Assembly (NCBI GenBank): GCA_022711175.1
Contig: JAKLFM010000025.1
Location: 1-40,832 of the forward strand
Direction of reading: 5' to 3'
Origin: Bacteroidota bacterium
GTDB lineage: Bacteria; Bacteroidota; Bacteroidia; Bacteroidales; UBA4417
Length of the DNA: 40,832 bases
The notes below the pieces were generated by a model. It made no database searches. It had not been told where the DNA came from and saw only the letters and a list, made by a program, of their open reading frames with translations. The translations under genes and the position numbers were made by a program. This document shows, piece by piece, positions 23,301-35,000 of the stretch (positions are counted from its first letter, which is position 1; each line of letters begins with the position of its first letter).

Positions 23301-23694
23301 TACATTCTCTAAAGAAAAAAGAAGTGAGATAATGCGACGTGTAAAAAGTAGTCGTAATAAGTCCACGGAAATCAAGCTAATAGAGCTCTTTAAAATATGT
23401 TCAATAAAAGGTTGGCGTCGCAATTACAGAATATTTGGTAAACCTGATTTTGTTTTTTTGAAGTTAAAACTTGCAATCTTTGTTGATGGATGCTTTTGGC
23501 ATGGGCATGAATGTAGAAAAACCAAGCCTCTACAAAATAGTAATTATTGGTTAGCGAAAATAGATCGAAATATTATTCGTGATCAAGAGGTTACGCATTA
23601 TTTAATTCATAAAGGTTGGCATGTTATTCGTATTTGGGAATGTGAACTCAAAGATTATAATAAAATCACTCAAAAAATAGATAGCTTAATTTAA
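23293..23694 (+). CDS. vsr: Very short patch repair (Vsr) mismatch endonuclease
   Basis: A 133-residue endonuclease that nicks next to T:G mismatches formed when 5-methylcytosine deaminates. The N-terminus FSKEKRSEIMRRVKSSRNKSTE is the family start. The catalytic D52 lies in GKPDFVF, and FVDGCFWHGHEC (63-74) gives a further active-site histidine and the zinc ligands C67, H72 and C74, with the fourth, C117, in IWECEL. All expected residues are present, so it should be active. Its place after a cytosine-5 methylase indicates that it protects the methylated sites of this system from mutation. Confidence 0.95.
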   Translation: MADTFSKEKRSEIMRRVKSSRNKSTEIKLIELFKICSIKGWRRNYRIFGKPDFVFLKLKLAIFVDGCFWHGHECRKTKPLQNSNYWLAKIDRNIIRDQEVTHYLIHKGWHVIRIWECELKDYNKITQKIDSLI

Positions 23695-23767
23695 TTCAGG
23701 TATGCAACTAAATATCAATCTATTAAATTAGAACTCAAAATAATGAATGCAAATTTTAATAGACAAA

Positions 23768-24793
23768 TCAAACGGTTAATTCGCCCCGCAGTGGAGTTTG
23801 CAGCGCTATTACCAGCTCATGGCCGGTGAGGTTCTGCCCCAGCAGGAACATCATCTTGGTAACTGCCGATTCAGTAGTAATATCGAATCCGCCGACGACT
23901 CCAATTTTTTCAAGCATTGCGCTGGTTTCATATTTACCCATTTCAACCGATCCGCCTTTGCACTGTGTTACATTGTATATGGTTATTCCCCTTTCAATTG
24001 CAGTACGCAAGGAATCAACGAACCATTCATCGGTAGGTGCATTACCGGCCCCGTAGGTTTCGAGTATAAGCCCTTTCAATCCATCAATGGCAAGCACTGC
24101 GTTTACGATATTCTGCGATATGCCCGGAAAGAGTTTCAATACCGCCACGCTGGTATTGAGTGCGGTATGTACCTTGAGATTACGGAAATTGGGTTTGAGG
24201 ATGCTGTCGGTATTGTACCTGATATAAACGCCCACTTCGGCAAGCGGCGGATAGTTTCCCGATAGGAAGGCATTGAAGTTTTCGGCATTGAACTTATTGG
24301 TACGATTGCCGCGCAAAAGCTTGTTTTCGAAATAGATAGCCACTTCGGGAACTTTAGGCGTATCGAATTGCCTGTCGGCGGCAATTTCAACGGCAGTGAT
24401 AAAATTATCGCGGCCATCGCTGCGCACTACCCCAATGGGCAACTGCGATCCGGTAAAAATTACGGGTTTGTTCAGGTTTTCGAGCATAAAACTTAGCATC
24501 GAAGCTGAATAAGCCATAGTATCGGTGCCGTGAAGCACAACAAAGCCATCGTACTTCTCGTAGTTGTTGCTGATAACGTTAGCCAGTTCAATCCAGAAGG
24601 CAGGTGTAACGTTGGATGAGTCGATAAGCGGATTAAAGGTATAAGAGTCTATCGCATAATCGAAGTTGCCAAGAACGGGCATCATCTGGTAAAGGTTTCC
24701 AAAATCGAAAGGTTTAAGTGCGCCGGTTTGTTTGTCGGCTACCATGCCTATGGTACCTCCGGTATTGATGACTAATAATGCAATCTGGCTCAT
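23768..24793 (-). CDS. ansA: Type I (cytoplasmic) L-asparaginase
   Basis: A 341-residue hydrolase converting asparagine to aspartate and ammonia. The first active-site block is INTGGTIGM, with nucleophile T14; the second is VVLHGTDTMAYSASMLSFML, with T90 and D91. The motifs PVIFTGSQLPIG and ILETYGAGNAP are typical. No signal peptide is present, which with the length fits the low-affinity cytoplasmic type. Its ATG overlaps the stop of the TatD-family gene by four bases (ATGA), so the two are co-translated. It converges on vsr with 73 bases between the stops. Confidence 0.95.
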   Translation of the reverse strand: MSQIALLVINTGGTIGMVADKQTGALKPFDFGNLYQMMPVLGNFDYAIDSYTFNPLIDSSNVTPAFWIELANVISNNYEKYDGFVVLHGTDTMAYSASMLSFMLENLNKPVIFTGSQLPIGVVRSDGRDNFITAVEIAADRQFDTPKVPEVAIYFENKLLRGNRTNKFNAENFNAFLSGNYPPLAEVGVYIRYNTDSILKPNFRNLKVHTALNTSVAVLKLFPGISQNIVNAVLAIDGLKGLILETYGAGNAPTDEWFVDSLRTAIERGITIYNVTQCKGGSVEMGKYETSAMLEKIGVVGGFDITTESAVTKMMFLLGQNLTGHELVIALQTPLRGELTV

Positions 24794-25587
24794 TTTGCGG
24801 TAATTGAATCTATTTTTTCGGTAAGATTAAAGAGCTTGCAGGCGTTTTGCGAAGTGGTCAGTCCGACCTCTTCGATTGTGACATTACAAATCTCGGCAAC
24901 TTTTTCGGCTATCAGCGGGATGTAAGCCGGTTCGTTGCGCTTGCCGCGAATAGGAACTGGGGCAAGGAACGGGGCGTCGGTTTCGAGCAGGATATGCTGT
25001 AAACCTACCGCTTCAATTGCTTTTTGCATGAGTGAATTTTTGAATGTCACAACACCGCCAATGCCAAGAAAAAAGCCTGCTTCGGTTACCTGCCGTGCCT
25101 GAATTTCGTTGCCCGGAAAACAATGGAAAACGCCCCGGAGATCGGGTGTGAGTTCCTGTTTAAGAATACGCCATACCTCATTATATGAATTGCGAACGTG
25201 AATGGCGACAGGAAGTTTGTGGCTCTTTGCCAGCCGGAGCTGATGCCTGAAAACTTCTTCCTGCAACGACAGGTGTGTTTTATCCCAGTAAAGGTCAATA
25301 CCGATTTCTCCGATGGCAGTATATAGCCCCGTTTGCAACTGACGGTCAACAGCATTCATCTCATTATCAATGCTTTCAGGTAATACCGATGTTGGATGCA
25401 ATCCGGCCATGGGGAAAAGCACACCAGGGTATTTCCCGGCCAGCGAAAGCATTGGTTCCCAAGAAGTTGAATCAATATTCGGGAGCATCATTTTTGTGAC
25501 ACCCCTGTCAAGTGCATTTTGAATGACTTGCTGTTGATCATTTGAGAATTCGTCGAGATAAAGGTGAGTATGTGTATCAATAAACAT
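24790..25587 (-). CDS. TatD-family metal-dependent hydrolase (DNase-like)
   Basis: A 265-residue TIM-barrel metal hydrolase. The metal-binding start is FIDTHTHLYLDEF, with H6 and H8. GEIGIDLYWD carries the bridging glutamate, IHVRNS the next histidine and HCFPGN another, and ETDAPFLAPVP carries the last aspartate ligand. Family members such as E. coli TatD and YcfH have 3'-5' exonuclease or other hydrolase activity; the exact substrate is not assignable here. The start codon lies only four bases after a TATTTTTG promoter motif, so the mRNA may be leaderless. It is the first gene of a two-gene operon with ansA. Confidence 0.92.
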   Translation of the reverse strand: MFIDTHTHLYLDEFSNDQQQVIQNALDRGVTKMMLPNIDSTSWEPMLSLAGKYPGVLFPMAGLHPTSVLPESIDNEMNAVDRQLQTGLYTAIGEIGIDLYWDKTHLSLQEEVFRHQLRLAKSHKLPVAIHVRNSYNEVWRILKQELTPDLRGVFHCFPGNEIQARQVTEAGFFLGIGGVVTFKNSLMQKAIEAVGLQHILLETDAPFLAPVPIRGKRNEPAYIPLIAEKVAEICNVTIEEVGLTTSQNACKLFNLTEKIDSITAK

Positions 25588-26010
25588 GTGACAAAAATAC
25601 TGATTGTGTTGAAAATACGTATGTGAAAGGCTGGAGCGAAAAAGTTAAACATCACGTTTTGGAAAACGCTTTACAATCAGAATGCCTGAAAATCAATTCT
25701 CTTTTTAATGAATACATTGAGAACAAACAGTTTCGGCAACTTCAGATTATTACTTTTTAGTATGTGGTCAATTAACAATTACTAATCGTATAGGATCGCC
25801 ATGAACCCGAAACCCTCAACTACCATTGAGAACTTACTAAACACGACTTGATGATGCACATTTTTATCCTGTAAAGTAATAAGCTGCACCCGGGATTACA
25901 ATTTGCATGTACGCTGAGAAACGGCTTCATGACCTTCACACAACACAGGCAACACTATAAATATACTGCACAACCAGCTCATAAACGAATTTTACAAATA
26001 CTGCACAACC
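25588..26010. other. 423-base intergenic region before the giant repeat gene
   Basis: No gene is supported here; the longest ATG-led frame I noticed is 16 codons (from 25801). The right side holds a 13-base direct repeat, ATACTGCACAACC, at 25963-25975 and 25998-26010, the second copy directly abutting the GTG start of the giant gene. I see no good TAnnTTTG motif for that gene. Confidence 0.6.
25592..25599 (-). promoter_or_regulatory. -7 promoter element overlapping the TatD-family gene start region
   Basis: On the minus strand TATTTTTG is an exact consensus match, followed by GTCAC-type sequence and the ATG after only four bases. Transcription would then start at or next to the A of the ATG. 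No -33 TTG is seen at 17-23 bases. Confidence 0.4.
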
Positions 26011-29000
26011 GTGAAAACTTCTGCCTTAACGCCGATTATTGCCTTATTGATTCTGACCGCGACGGTTCATGATGTTTATAGCCAAAAATCAATTGCTTCA
26101 CCGGATACTTTGCTAAAGGTAAGGATACCGCAGGAAAATGCCGCGCCCGGATTTTCAGGCCTGCTAAAGAAGCGGAGCGGGGAAAGCGATGCTTCGGCAG
26201 GTTCGATATCGGTAAACGAAGATCCGTATTACACTGCCATGACTCCGGCACAATTGGTGCAGGAGGCATTCATCACGGGATGCCTCACGGCGAGTAACGT
26301 AAAATTCGGGTATTACAGGCAGGTAAACAGTTCGTGGGTTTGGTTCAATCACAGCTGGGGAAATGTAGCCAACCGGCAGATGGGATATTTCAAGAAAAAC
26401 GGTTCAGGTTTTCCGATTGATGAAGGGTTGATATTAACGACAGGTACGGTATCATCAGCCATGGGGCCAAACAATATGGAAAATATGTCGCAACTGATGG
26501 TTTACGGTGCCACCGATCCCGATCTTACAAACATCTCGGGCCAGCCGATGAATGATGCATCGGTACTGGAGTTTGATTTTGTTCCGGCTGGTAATACCAT
26601 GGAATTCAAATATGTGTTCTCATCCGAAGAATACCTGGAATATGTTAATACAGCCTTCAATGATGCTTTTGGCTTTTTCCTGAGTGGCCCCGGAATCAAC
26701 GGGCCTTACCACAACAGTGCGGTTAACCTCGCTTTGCTGCCCAACGGTGATCCTGTTACAATCAACACCATCCATCCGTCAGGTACCAATATCATCGGCC
26801 AGAATTATCTCGCACAAAACGATGAATACTATATTGATAACCCCATTGGCAGCCTCACTTACCAGTACGATGGCGGTACAGTAGTATTGACTGCTACATA
26901 CCCGGTTATACCCTGCCAGACCTATCATATTAAGTTAAGTGTAGCCGACGCCTACGACCAGGAGTTTGATGGTGCAGTATTCCTGGCAGCGAAAAGCTTT
27001 AACTCCGGCAACCTGATTTTAAAAAATTATGGCAACAGCATCGAAGGATTAAATAATGTTTTTGAGGGTTGCACCGGGAGTTTCAGGATTGAACGCAGTG
27101 ACCCTGATGTTTCGAAAGACCTGGAACTATACCTTGAACTTTCAGGAACATGTACAAACGGTGTAGATATCAAGACTACCGACGATCAGCCATTCCCATC
27201 AACCGTCATCATTCCTGCCAATGTTCAGTATGTCGATATTCCCTATTATGCCGTAACTGATGGTATCCCTGATAATGGCGAAACGCTGATCATAAGTATT
27301 CTGACAACATGTCCGTGTGTAGCTAATTTAGCCTATGTTTCAGAGACCATCAACATCCATGAACAGTTTTCGATAAGTTCTGTTGTGGCAACCGATGCCA
27401 TATGTCACGACCAGAGCAATGGAACACTGACGGTGAATTGCACAGGTGGATCGGGCTACTACCAGTACTCCATAAACAATGGTGTGACCTGGCAAAATTC
27501 AAACATTATCAGCAATTTAGCTCCCGGTACTTATACAGTTAAGGTTCGCGATGTAGGAAGTTGTCTTAACATGGTAACCGGTACGGCCAGCATCGGCAAT
27601 CCGCCTGCTATTGTTGCCAACGCCGGCAGCAATGTAACCATATGCAGCGGCCAAAGCACCCAACTTAACGGCTCTGGCGGGGCCCTTTACAGCTGGTCGC
27701 CGGCAACAGGCCTCAGCGCTACCAATATTGCAAATCCGGTAGCAAATCCATCATCAACTACAATTTACACTCTTACTGTAACCAATGCAGCGGGATTATG
27801 CCCTTCAACGGCAAATGTCACAGTATTTGTTAACCCAAGCCCAGTCGCTACGATTTCGCCTGCAATTCCTGAGATATGCAAAGGCAGCAGCGTGACTCTT
27901 ACAGCGGGCGGAGGTACATCCTATTCCTGGAACCCGGGTGGTGCAACCACAGCTTCTATAACGGTTTCACCGGCAATAAGTACAAACTACACCGTAACAG
28001 CAACAGCATCAAATGGTTGTTCAAATCAACAATCTGTTCTGGTGGTGGTAAAAGACACACCGTTAACTTTTAACATTACAGGCGGAGGAACCATTTGCTC
28101 AAGTTCGACAGGCACACCTGTTGGGCTCTCTGGTTCGCAAACCGGGGTTCTGTACCAGCTAAAACTTAACGGCAACAACACCGGTTCGCCGGTTTCAGGA
28201 ACAGGTTCAGCCATTTCCTTTGGCAACCAAACTGCTGCCGGGACATACACCGTGGTTGCGACAAACACTTCAACATCTTGTACAAGCAACATGACCGGCA
28301 GTGTGACCATTATAGTAAATACAACACCGGCTGCACCTACCATTGGTACAATCACACAGCCTACCTGCACAGTAGCTACGGGTAGTGTACAATTGAACGG
28401 ATTACCCACAGGAACCTGGACAATAAACCCCGGTGCCATTACAGGCTCAGGAACCAGTTATACAATTACCGGATTGACCAGCGGGACATATAACTTCACT
28501 GTTACCAATTCATTGGGATGTACATCTGCTGCTTCGGCAAATGCGGTAATTAATTCACAGCCTGCTACTCCGGCAGCCCCTGTATTAACTTCCATAGTCC
28601 AGCCAACTTGTTCATTGGCAACAGGCAGTGTTACCCTTACCGGGTTGCCGGCAGGAAGCTGGGTGATTGATCCGGGTGCCATTGCAGGCAGCGGGACTAG
28701 CAAAACGATTACCGGGCTTGCATCAGGTACATACTATTTTACAGTCACCAATGCGGTAGGATGCATAAGTCCGACATCAGCGGCTGCATTGATCAATGTT
28801 CAACCTGTAACCCCTTCGGTACCGGTTGTGGGTACTATAACACAACCAACCTGTTCAACCGCAACCGGCAGCGTTGTACTCAGCGGTCTGCCTTCGGGCA
28901 ACTGGATATTAAATCCGGGAGGAATAACCGGTAATACAACCACTAAAACAATCACAAATCTTACGCCCGGAACCTATTCATATACTGTTACCAATGCCGA

Positions 29001-32000
29001 TGGATGCACTTCGGGGGCAACCACGCCCATAACCATAACTGCAGTAACTCCTGCTGCTCCAAGTGTAGGTACCATAACCCAACCAACATGTACGGTCTCA
29101 ACGGGAAGTGTAATTTTATCCGGATTACCATCAGGAACGTGGACCATCAATCCCGGTAATGTAAATGGAAGCGGTTCAAGCGTAACAATTACCGGCCTTA
29201 CTGCGGGTACCTACAATTTCACTCTGACCAACAGCCTTGGATGTACATCAGCGGCAACATCCAATGTTACGATAAATGCCCAGCCGGCGACACCGGCTCC
29301 GCCCTCAGTTGGAACCATAACCCAGCCCACCTGTTCGTTAGCAACCGGCAGCGTTGTTTTATCCGGATTACCGGCTGGCACATGGACAATAAACCCTGGT
29401 GCGATTTCGGGAACAGGCAGCAGCTATACGATTTCGGGTTTACCAACAGGAACCTACACCTATACAGTAACCAATTCGGCAGGTTGCACATCCACTGCCT
29501 CCGCGGCCATTATCATTAATTCACAGCCTGTTACCCCAACAGCACCTGTAATTGGGACAATCACTCAACCAACATGTTCACTCGCAACCGGTAGCGTTGT
29601 AATTAGTGGTTTGCCTTCTGGATCGTGGATATTAAATCCCGGTTTAATAAGCGGAAATACCGGTAGTACAACAATCTCAGGTTTATCGCCGGGCACTTAT
29701 AATTTCACAGTAACCAATTCAGTTGGTTGCACGTCGGCAGGATCGGCCAGCGTAGTTATAAATGCGCAACCGGTTACTCCTTCGGCGCCCACAATTGGAA
29801 CTATTACTCAGCCTACCTGCACCGTTGCAACAGGCAGTGTAGTTTTAAACGGCTTACCTTCCGGCAGTTGGACGATCAATCCCGGAGCCATTACCGGGAC
29901 CGGCACAAGCAAAACAATTACCGGATTAGCAACAGGCACTTATAATTATAGTGTTACCAATTCATCGGGCTGCACTTCGGCTCTATCGGCAAACATTGTC
30001 ATCAATGCACAGCCTGCATCTCCGGCAGCACCTATTGTTGGAACCATCACTCATCCGACATGCACGGTTTCAACAGGAAGTGTTGTATTGAGCGGTTTGC
30101 CAGCCGGAACCTGGACAATAAATCCCGGAGCAATTTCAGGTTCGGGGGCCAGCACCACTGTAACAGGATTAAGTGCCGGAACCTACACCTTTACTGTTAT
30201 CAATGCTTCGGGATGTACTTCAGCAGCTTCGGGCGCCGTTGTAATAAATACACAGCCTGTAACACCTGCTGCACCTTCCATTTCATCTATTGTTCAGCCC
30301 ACCTGCAGCATTGCAACCGGAAGTGTGAACCTGAGCGGTCTGCCATCAGGTACCTGGACATTAAATCCGGGCGGTATTGCAGGATCCGGCACGACCTACT
30401 CGATTTCAGGGCTTGTTGCCGGCACCTACAATTATACGGTAACGAATTCATCAGGATGTACCTCAGGAGTTTCGGCCAATATTGTTATAAACGCACAACC
30501 TGCAACACCTTCGGCACCGGTTGTCGGGACAATCACCCATCCAACCTGCACTGTAGCTACAGGAAGTGTTGTTCTGAGCGGATTGCCAGCAGGAAGCTGG
30601 ACTATTAATCCGGGTGCCATAACCGGTTCAAGCACAAGTTATACCGTAACAAGCTTGTTACCTGGAACATACTCTTTCACCGTTACAAACTCTTCGGGAT
30701 GTACTTCTCCTGCTTCGTCAAGCGCAGTGATTAATGCACAACCTGTTACCCCACCAGCACCTGCTGTTGGCACAATAGTTCAACCGACATGTTCGGTGGC
30801 TACCGGAGCGGTAACGCTTAATAACCTGCCGGCAGGCTCCTGGACGATAAATCCCGGCGCCATAGCAGGGACAGGAACGAGTACAACTATTTCGGGTTTA
30901 AGCGCCGGAACATACAACTACACAGTGACTAATGCAGTAGGATGTACTTCGGCGGCTTCGGCCAATATTATTATCAATACCCAACCCGCAACACCAACGG
31001 CCCCGGTTGTAGGAACCATAACCCAGCCAAGTTGCACTGTTTCGACCGGAAGTGTAGTACTCAGCGGCTTGCCGGCTTCGGGCACGTGGACAATTAATCC
31101 CGGATCAATTACAGGTACGGGTACAAGTAAAACAATAACCGGCTTGGCAACAGGCACATACAATTTTACTGTTACCAGCGCTGCCGGCTGTATATCACCG
31201 GCTTCAGCAAATGTTGTTATTAATGCCCAGCCACCGGTTCCTGCTCCACCGACTGCCGGGGCAATTACACATCCAACCTGTACGGTGGCAACCGGAAGTA
31301 TTGTTCTTAACGGTCTTCCTTCGGGAACCTGGACCGTGAATCCGGGCGCTGTTTCAGGAAGCGGTTCGAGTGTTACTATTAACAATCTATCGCCGGGTTC
31401 CTACACATTTACAGTCACCAATTCGGTAGGATGTACTTCGGCTGCTTCGTTAATAATGGTGATTAACGCACAGCCTGCAACACCATCGGCTCCGGGAGTA
31501 GGCACTATTACGCAATTAACGTGTACAACCGTTACGGGTAGTGTAGTGCTAACAGGTTTACCATCGGGCACCTGGACAATTAATCCCGGATCAATAACAG
31601 GCAGCGGGTCAAGCACAACAATATCCGGACTGGTTCCCGGAACATACTCCTTTACAGTGACTAATGCATCAGGCTGTACCTCGCCTGCTTCGGCCAATGT
31701 GGTAATAAATTCTCATCCCGGTACGCCGCCGGCTCCTGTTGTTGATGTAATTACGCAGCCCACCTGTGAAGTTGCGACCGGTAGCGTGCTGCTAACCGGG
31801 TTACCTGCAGGAAACTGGATTGTAAACCCCGGAAATATTTCCGGAACCGGCAATAGTATTCTGATTACCGGCTTAGTGGCAGGAACTTACAATTATACTG
31901 TGACAAATTATGCTGGATGCGTATCGGCACCTTCGGCAAATGTTGTAATTATTGCCAATGGTGGAACTCCTGCTACACCCAATGTTGTTTCTATTACCCA

Positions 32001-35000
32001 ACCATCCTGTACTGTAGCTACAGGCAGCGTAACACTAGGAGGTTTACCGGAAGGTACATGGACTATCAATTCGGGTGGAATAACAGGCACGGGTTCAACC
32101 TATACAATATCAGGATTGGCCCCCGGAACTTATACATTTACTGTTACCAATGCCCTTGGATGCGTGTCATTGTCAACAATTGAAATTGTTATTAACCCAC
32201 AGCCACCAACACCTGCTACTCCTGTTGTGGGAACTGTTACGCAGCCAACTTGCGCTGTTTCGACAGGAACAGTGGTACTTAGCGGACTGCCTGAAGGAAC
32301 ATGGACGATAAACCCGGGAGTAATAACCGGAACAGGTGCAAGCAAAACCATAACCGTTTCACCCGGAACGTATAATTTTACTGTCACCAATTCTTCGGGA
32401 TGCACTTCAGCACCAACAGCTAATGTAACCATCATTCAGGCTACCCCAAATGCCCCGGTAATTGGCACCATAACACAGCCAACATGTTCTGTTGCAACAG
32501 GATCGGTTGTTCTTAACGGATTACCAGCAGGAAACTGGATCATTAATCCCGGATCAATTTCAGGATCAGGATCGAGTTATACTGTTACCGGCCTGGCAGC
32601 AGGCACATATACCTTTAGGGTTACCAATTCAATGGGTTGTGTATCGCCTGCTTCGAACCAGGTAGTCATTAATTCGCAGCCTGTAACACCCACGGCACCC
32701 GTTGTGGGCACAATTACGCAGCCAACCTGCGCTGTTGCTACCGGCAGTGTAGTGCTAAGCGGTCTCCCCGCAGGCGCCTGGACAATTAACCCGGGAGGAA
32801 TTACAGGTTCCGGATCATCGAAAACAGTTTCAGGCCTGGCTGCAGGGACATATAATTTTACCGTTACCAATGCATCGGGCTGTATGTCTCCTGCTTCGGC
32901 TTCAGTCGTGATTAACGTACAACCTGTTACTCCGGCTGCTCCTGTTATTGGCACAATAACGCAGCCCAGTTGTACCGTGGCAACCGGAAGTATTGAACTG
33001 ACAGGGCTTCCGGCAGGAAACTGGATCATCAATCCCGGGAACATCAGCGGATCGGGATCTAATTATACTATCTCAGGGCTGGTAGCCGGAACATACAGTT
33101 ATACGGTTACAAATTCGCAGGGTTGCACATCTGCAGCCTCATCCAATGTGGTGATAATTGCCAATCCCGGCACACCTTCCTCTCCCGTGGCAGGCTCAAT
33201 TGTTCAGCCTACCTGCACCACCGCTACAGGCAGTGTCACCCTTACAGGATTACCGGCCGGCGACTGGATTATCAATCCTGGTGCAATAACAGGTAACTCA
33301 ACAAGTACAACCATTTCGGGTCTGGCTACAGGTACATATACATTTACTGTAACGAATTCATTCGGATGCATATCGCTGCCATCAGCCAATGTTGTAATAA
33401 ATGCTCAACCAGTAACACCATCGGCACCGGTGGTAGGAACAATAACCCAGCCAACCTGTTCAACCTCAACAGGCAAAGTAGTATTAAGCGGATTACCTTC
33501 AGGTAACTGGATCATCAACCCGGGCAATATATCAGGATCGACACTTACCAGAACTCTCACCGGATTGACTCCCGGCACGTATAACTTCACCGTTACAAAT
33601 GCTGCAGGATGTACTTCGACACCAAGTAACAATGTGGTAATCAATGCTCAGCCTCCAACACCTGCAGCACCTACCATCGGAACAATAACTCAAACAAGCT
33701 GTTCGTCATCAACCGGCAGTGTTGAACTTACGGGATTGCCTTCAGGTAACTGGACAATCAATCCCGGAGCCATTACCGGCAATACTTCAACCAAAGTAAT
33801 ATCAGGACTGGTTGCCGGCACTTATACTTTTACAGTAACCAATTCGGTCGGTTGTACTTCAGTTGCTTCAGCAAGTTTGGTTATTAATGCCCAGCCTGTA
33901 ACTCCTGCGGCACCTATTGTTGGAACCATAACACAACCAACGTGCACAGTTGCTACAGGAAGTGTAGTATTGAACGGGCTGCCAACAGGTACCTGGACCA
34001 TAAATCCCGGCGGAATTTCAGGGACAGGCAGCAGTAAAAGCATCACCGGTCTTGCCACCGGTACCTATAATTTTACTGTTACCAATGCTGCAGGATGCAC
34101 ATCGGTGTCTTCGGCCAATGTTGTGATTAACGCCCAGCCTGTTACACCTACTGCACCTACTGTTGGTACAATAACTCAACCAACCTGCACAGTTGCAACA
34201 GGAAGCGTGATATTAAACGACCTGCCTTCGGGAACCTGGACTATCAATCCCGGAGCAATCAGCGGCTCAGGCTCAAGCAAAACGGTAACCGGTCTGGCTG
34301 CCGGAACATACAACTTTACGGTAACGAATTCGGCAGGATGTGCATCAGCCCCTTCATCCAGTGTTGTTATCAATGCACAGCCACCCACACCGGTTAGGCC
34401 AGCAGTAGGCACTATAACGCAGCCCACCTGTTCGGTTTCAACCGGTAGTGTTGTGCTTTCCGATCTGCCTTCAGGCAACTGGATTCTGAATCCTGGCGCA
34501 ATTGCCGGCAATACTTCCAGTTATACGGTTTCGGGATTAACCGCAGGAACCTATAATTTCACAGTAACAAATTCATCAGGCTGCACTTCGGCAGCATCTA
34601 ATAATGTTGTTATTAATGCACAGCCTGCCACACCAACAGCACCGGTAATCGGGACTATAACACAACCAACCTGCACCGTTGCTACCGGAAGCGTAGTATT
34701 ATCAGGATTGCCTTCAGGTACCTGGACAATAAATCCCGGTGCTGTAACTGGCACAGGATCATCGAAAACCATTACCGGGTTAGCTTCCGGATCATACAAT
34801 TTTACTGTTACCAATGCATCCGGATGTACTTCGGCTGCATCAGCGATAGTGGTTATTAATGCTCAGCCGGTAACACCTTCTTCACCCATTATTGCTTCAA
34901 TGGTTCAACCTACATGTTCAGAAGGGACAGGCTCGATAGAACTTAGCGGATTGCCTGCCGGTAACTGGATTGTAAATCCCGGAGCTATTGCAGGATCGGG

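Noticed and set aside
21260..23767. Classical integrative element with att repeats at tRNA-Ser
   Set aside because: No integrase, no repeat of the tRNA 3' end at the far side, and the cassette lies on the 5' side of the tRNA.
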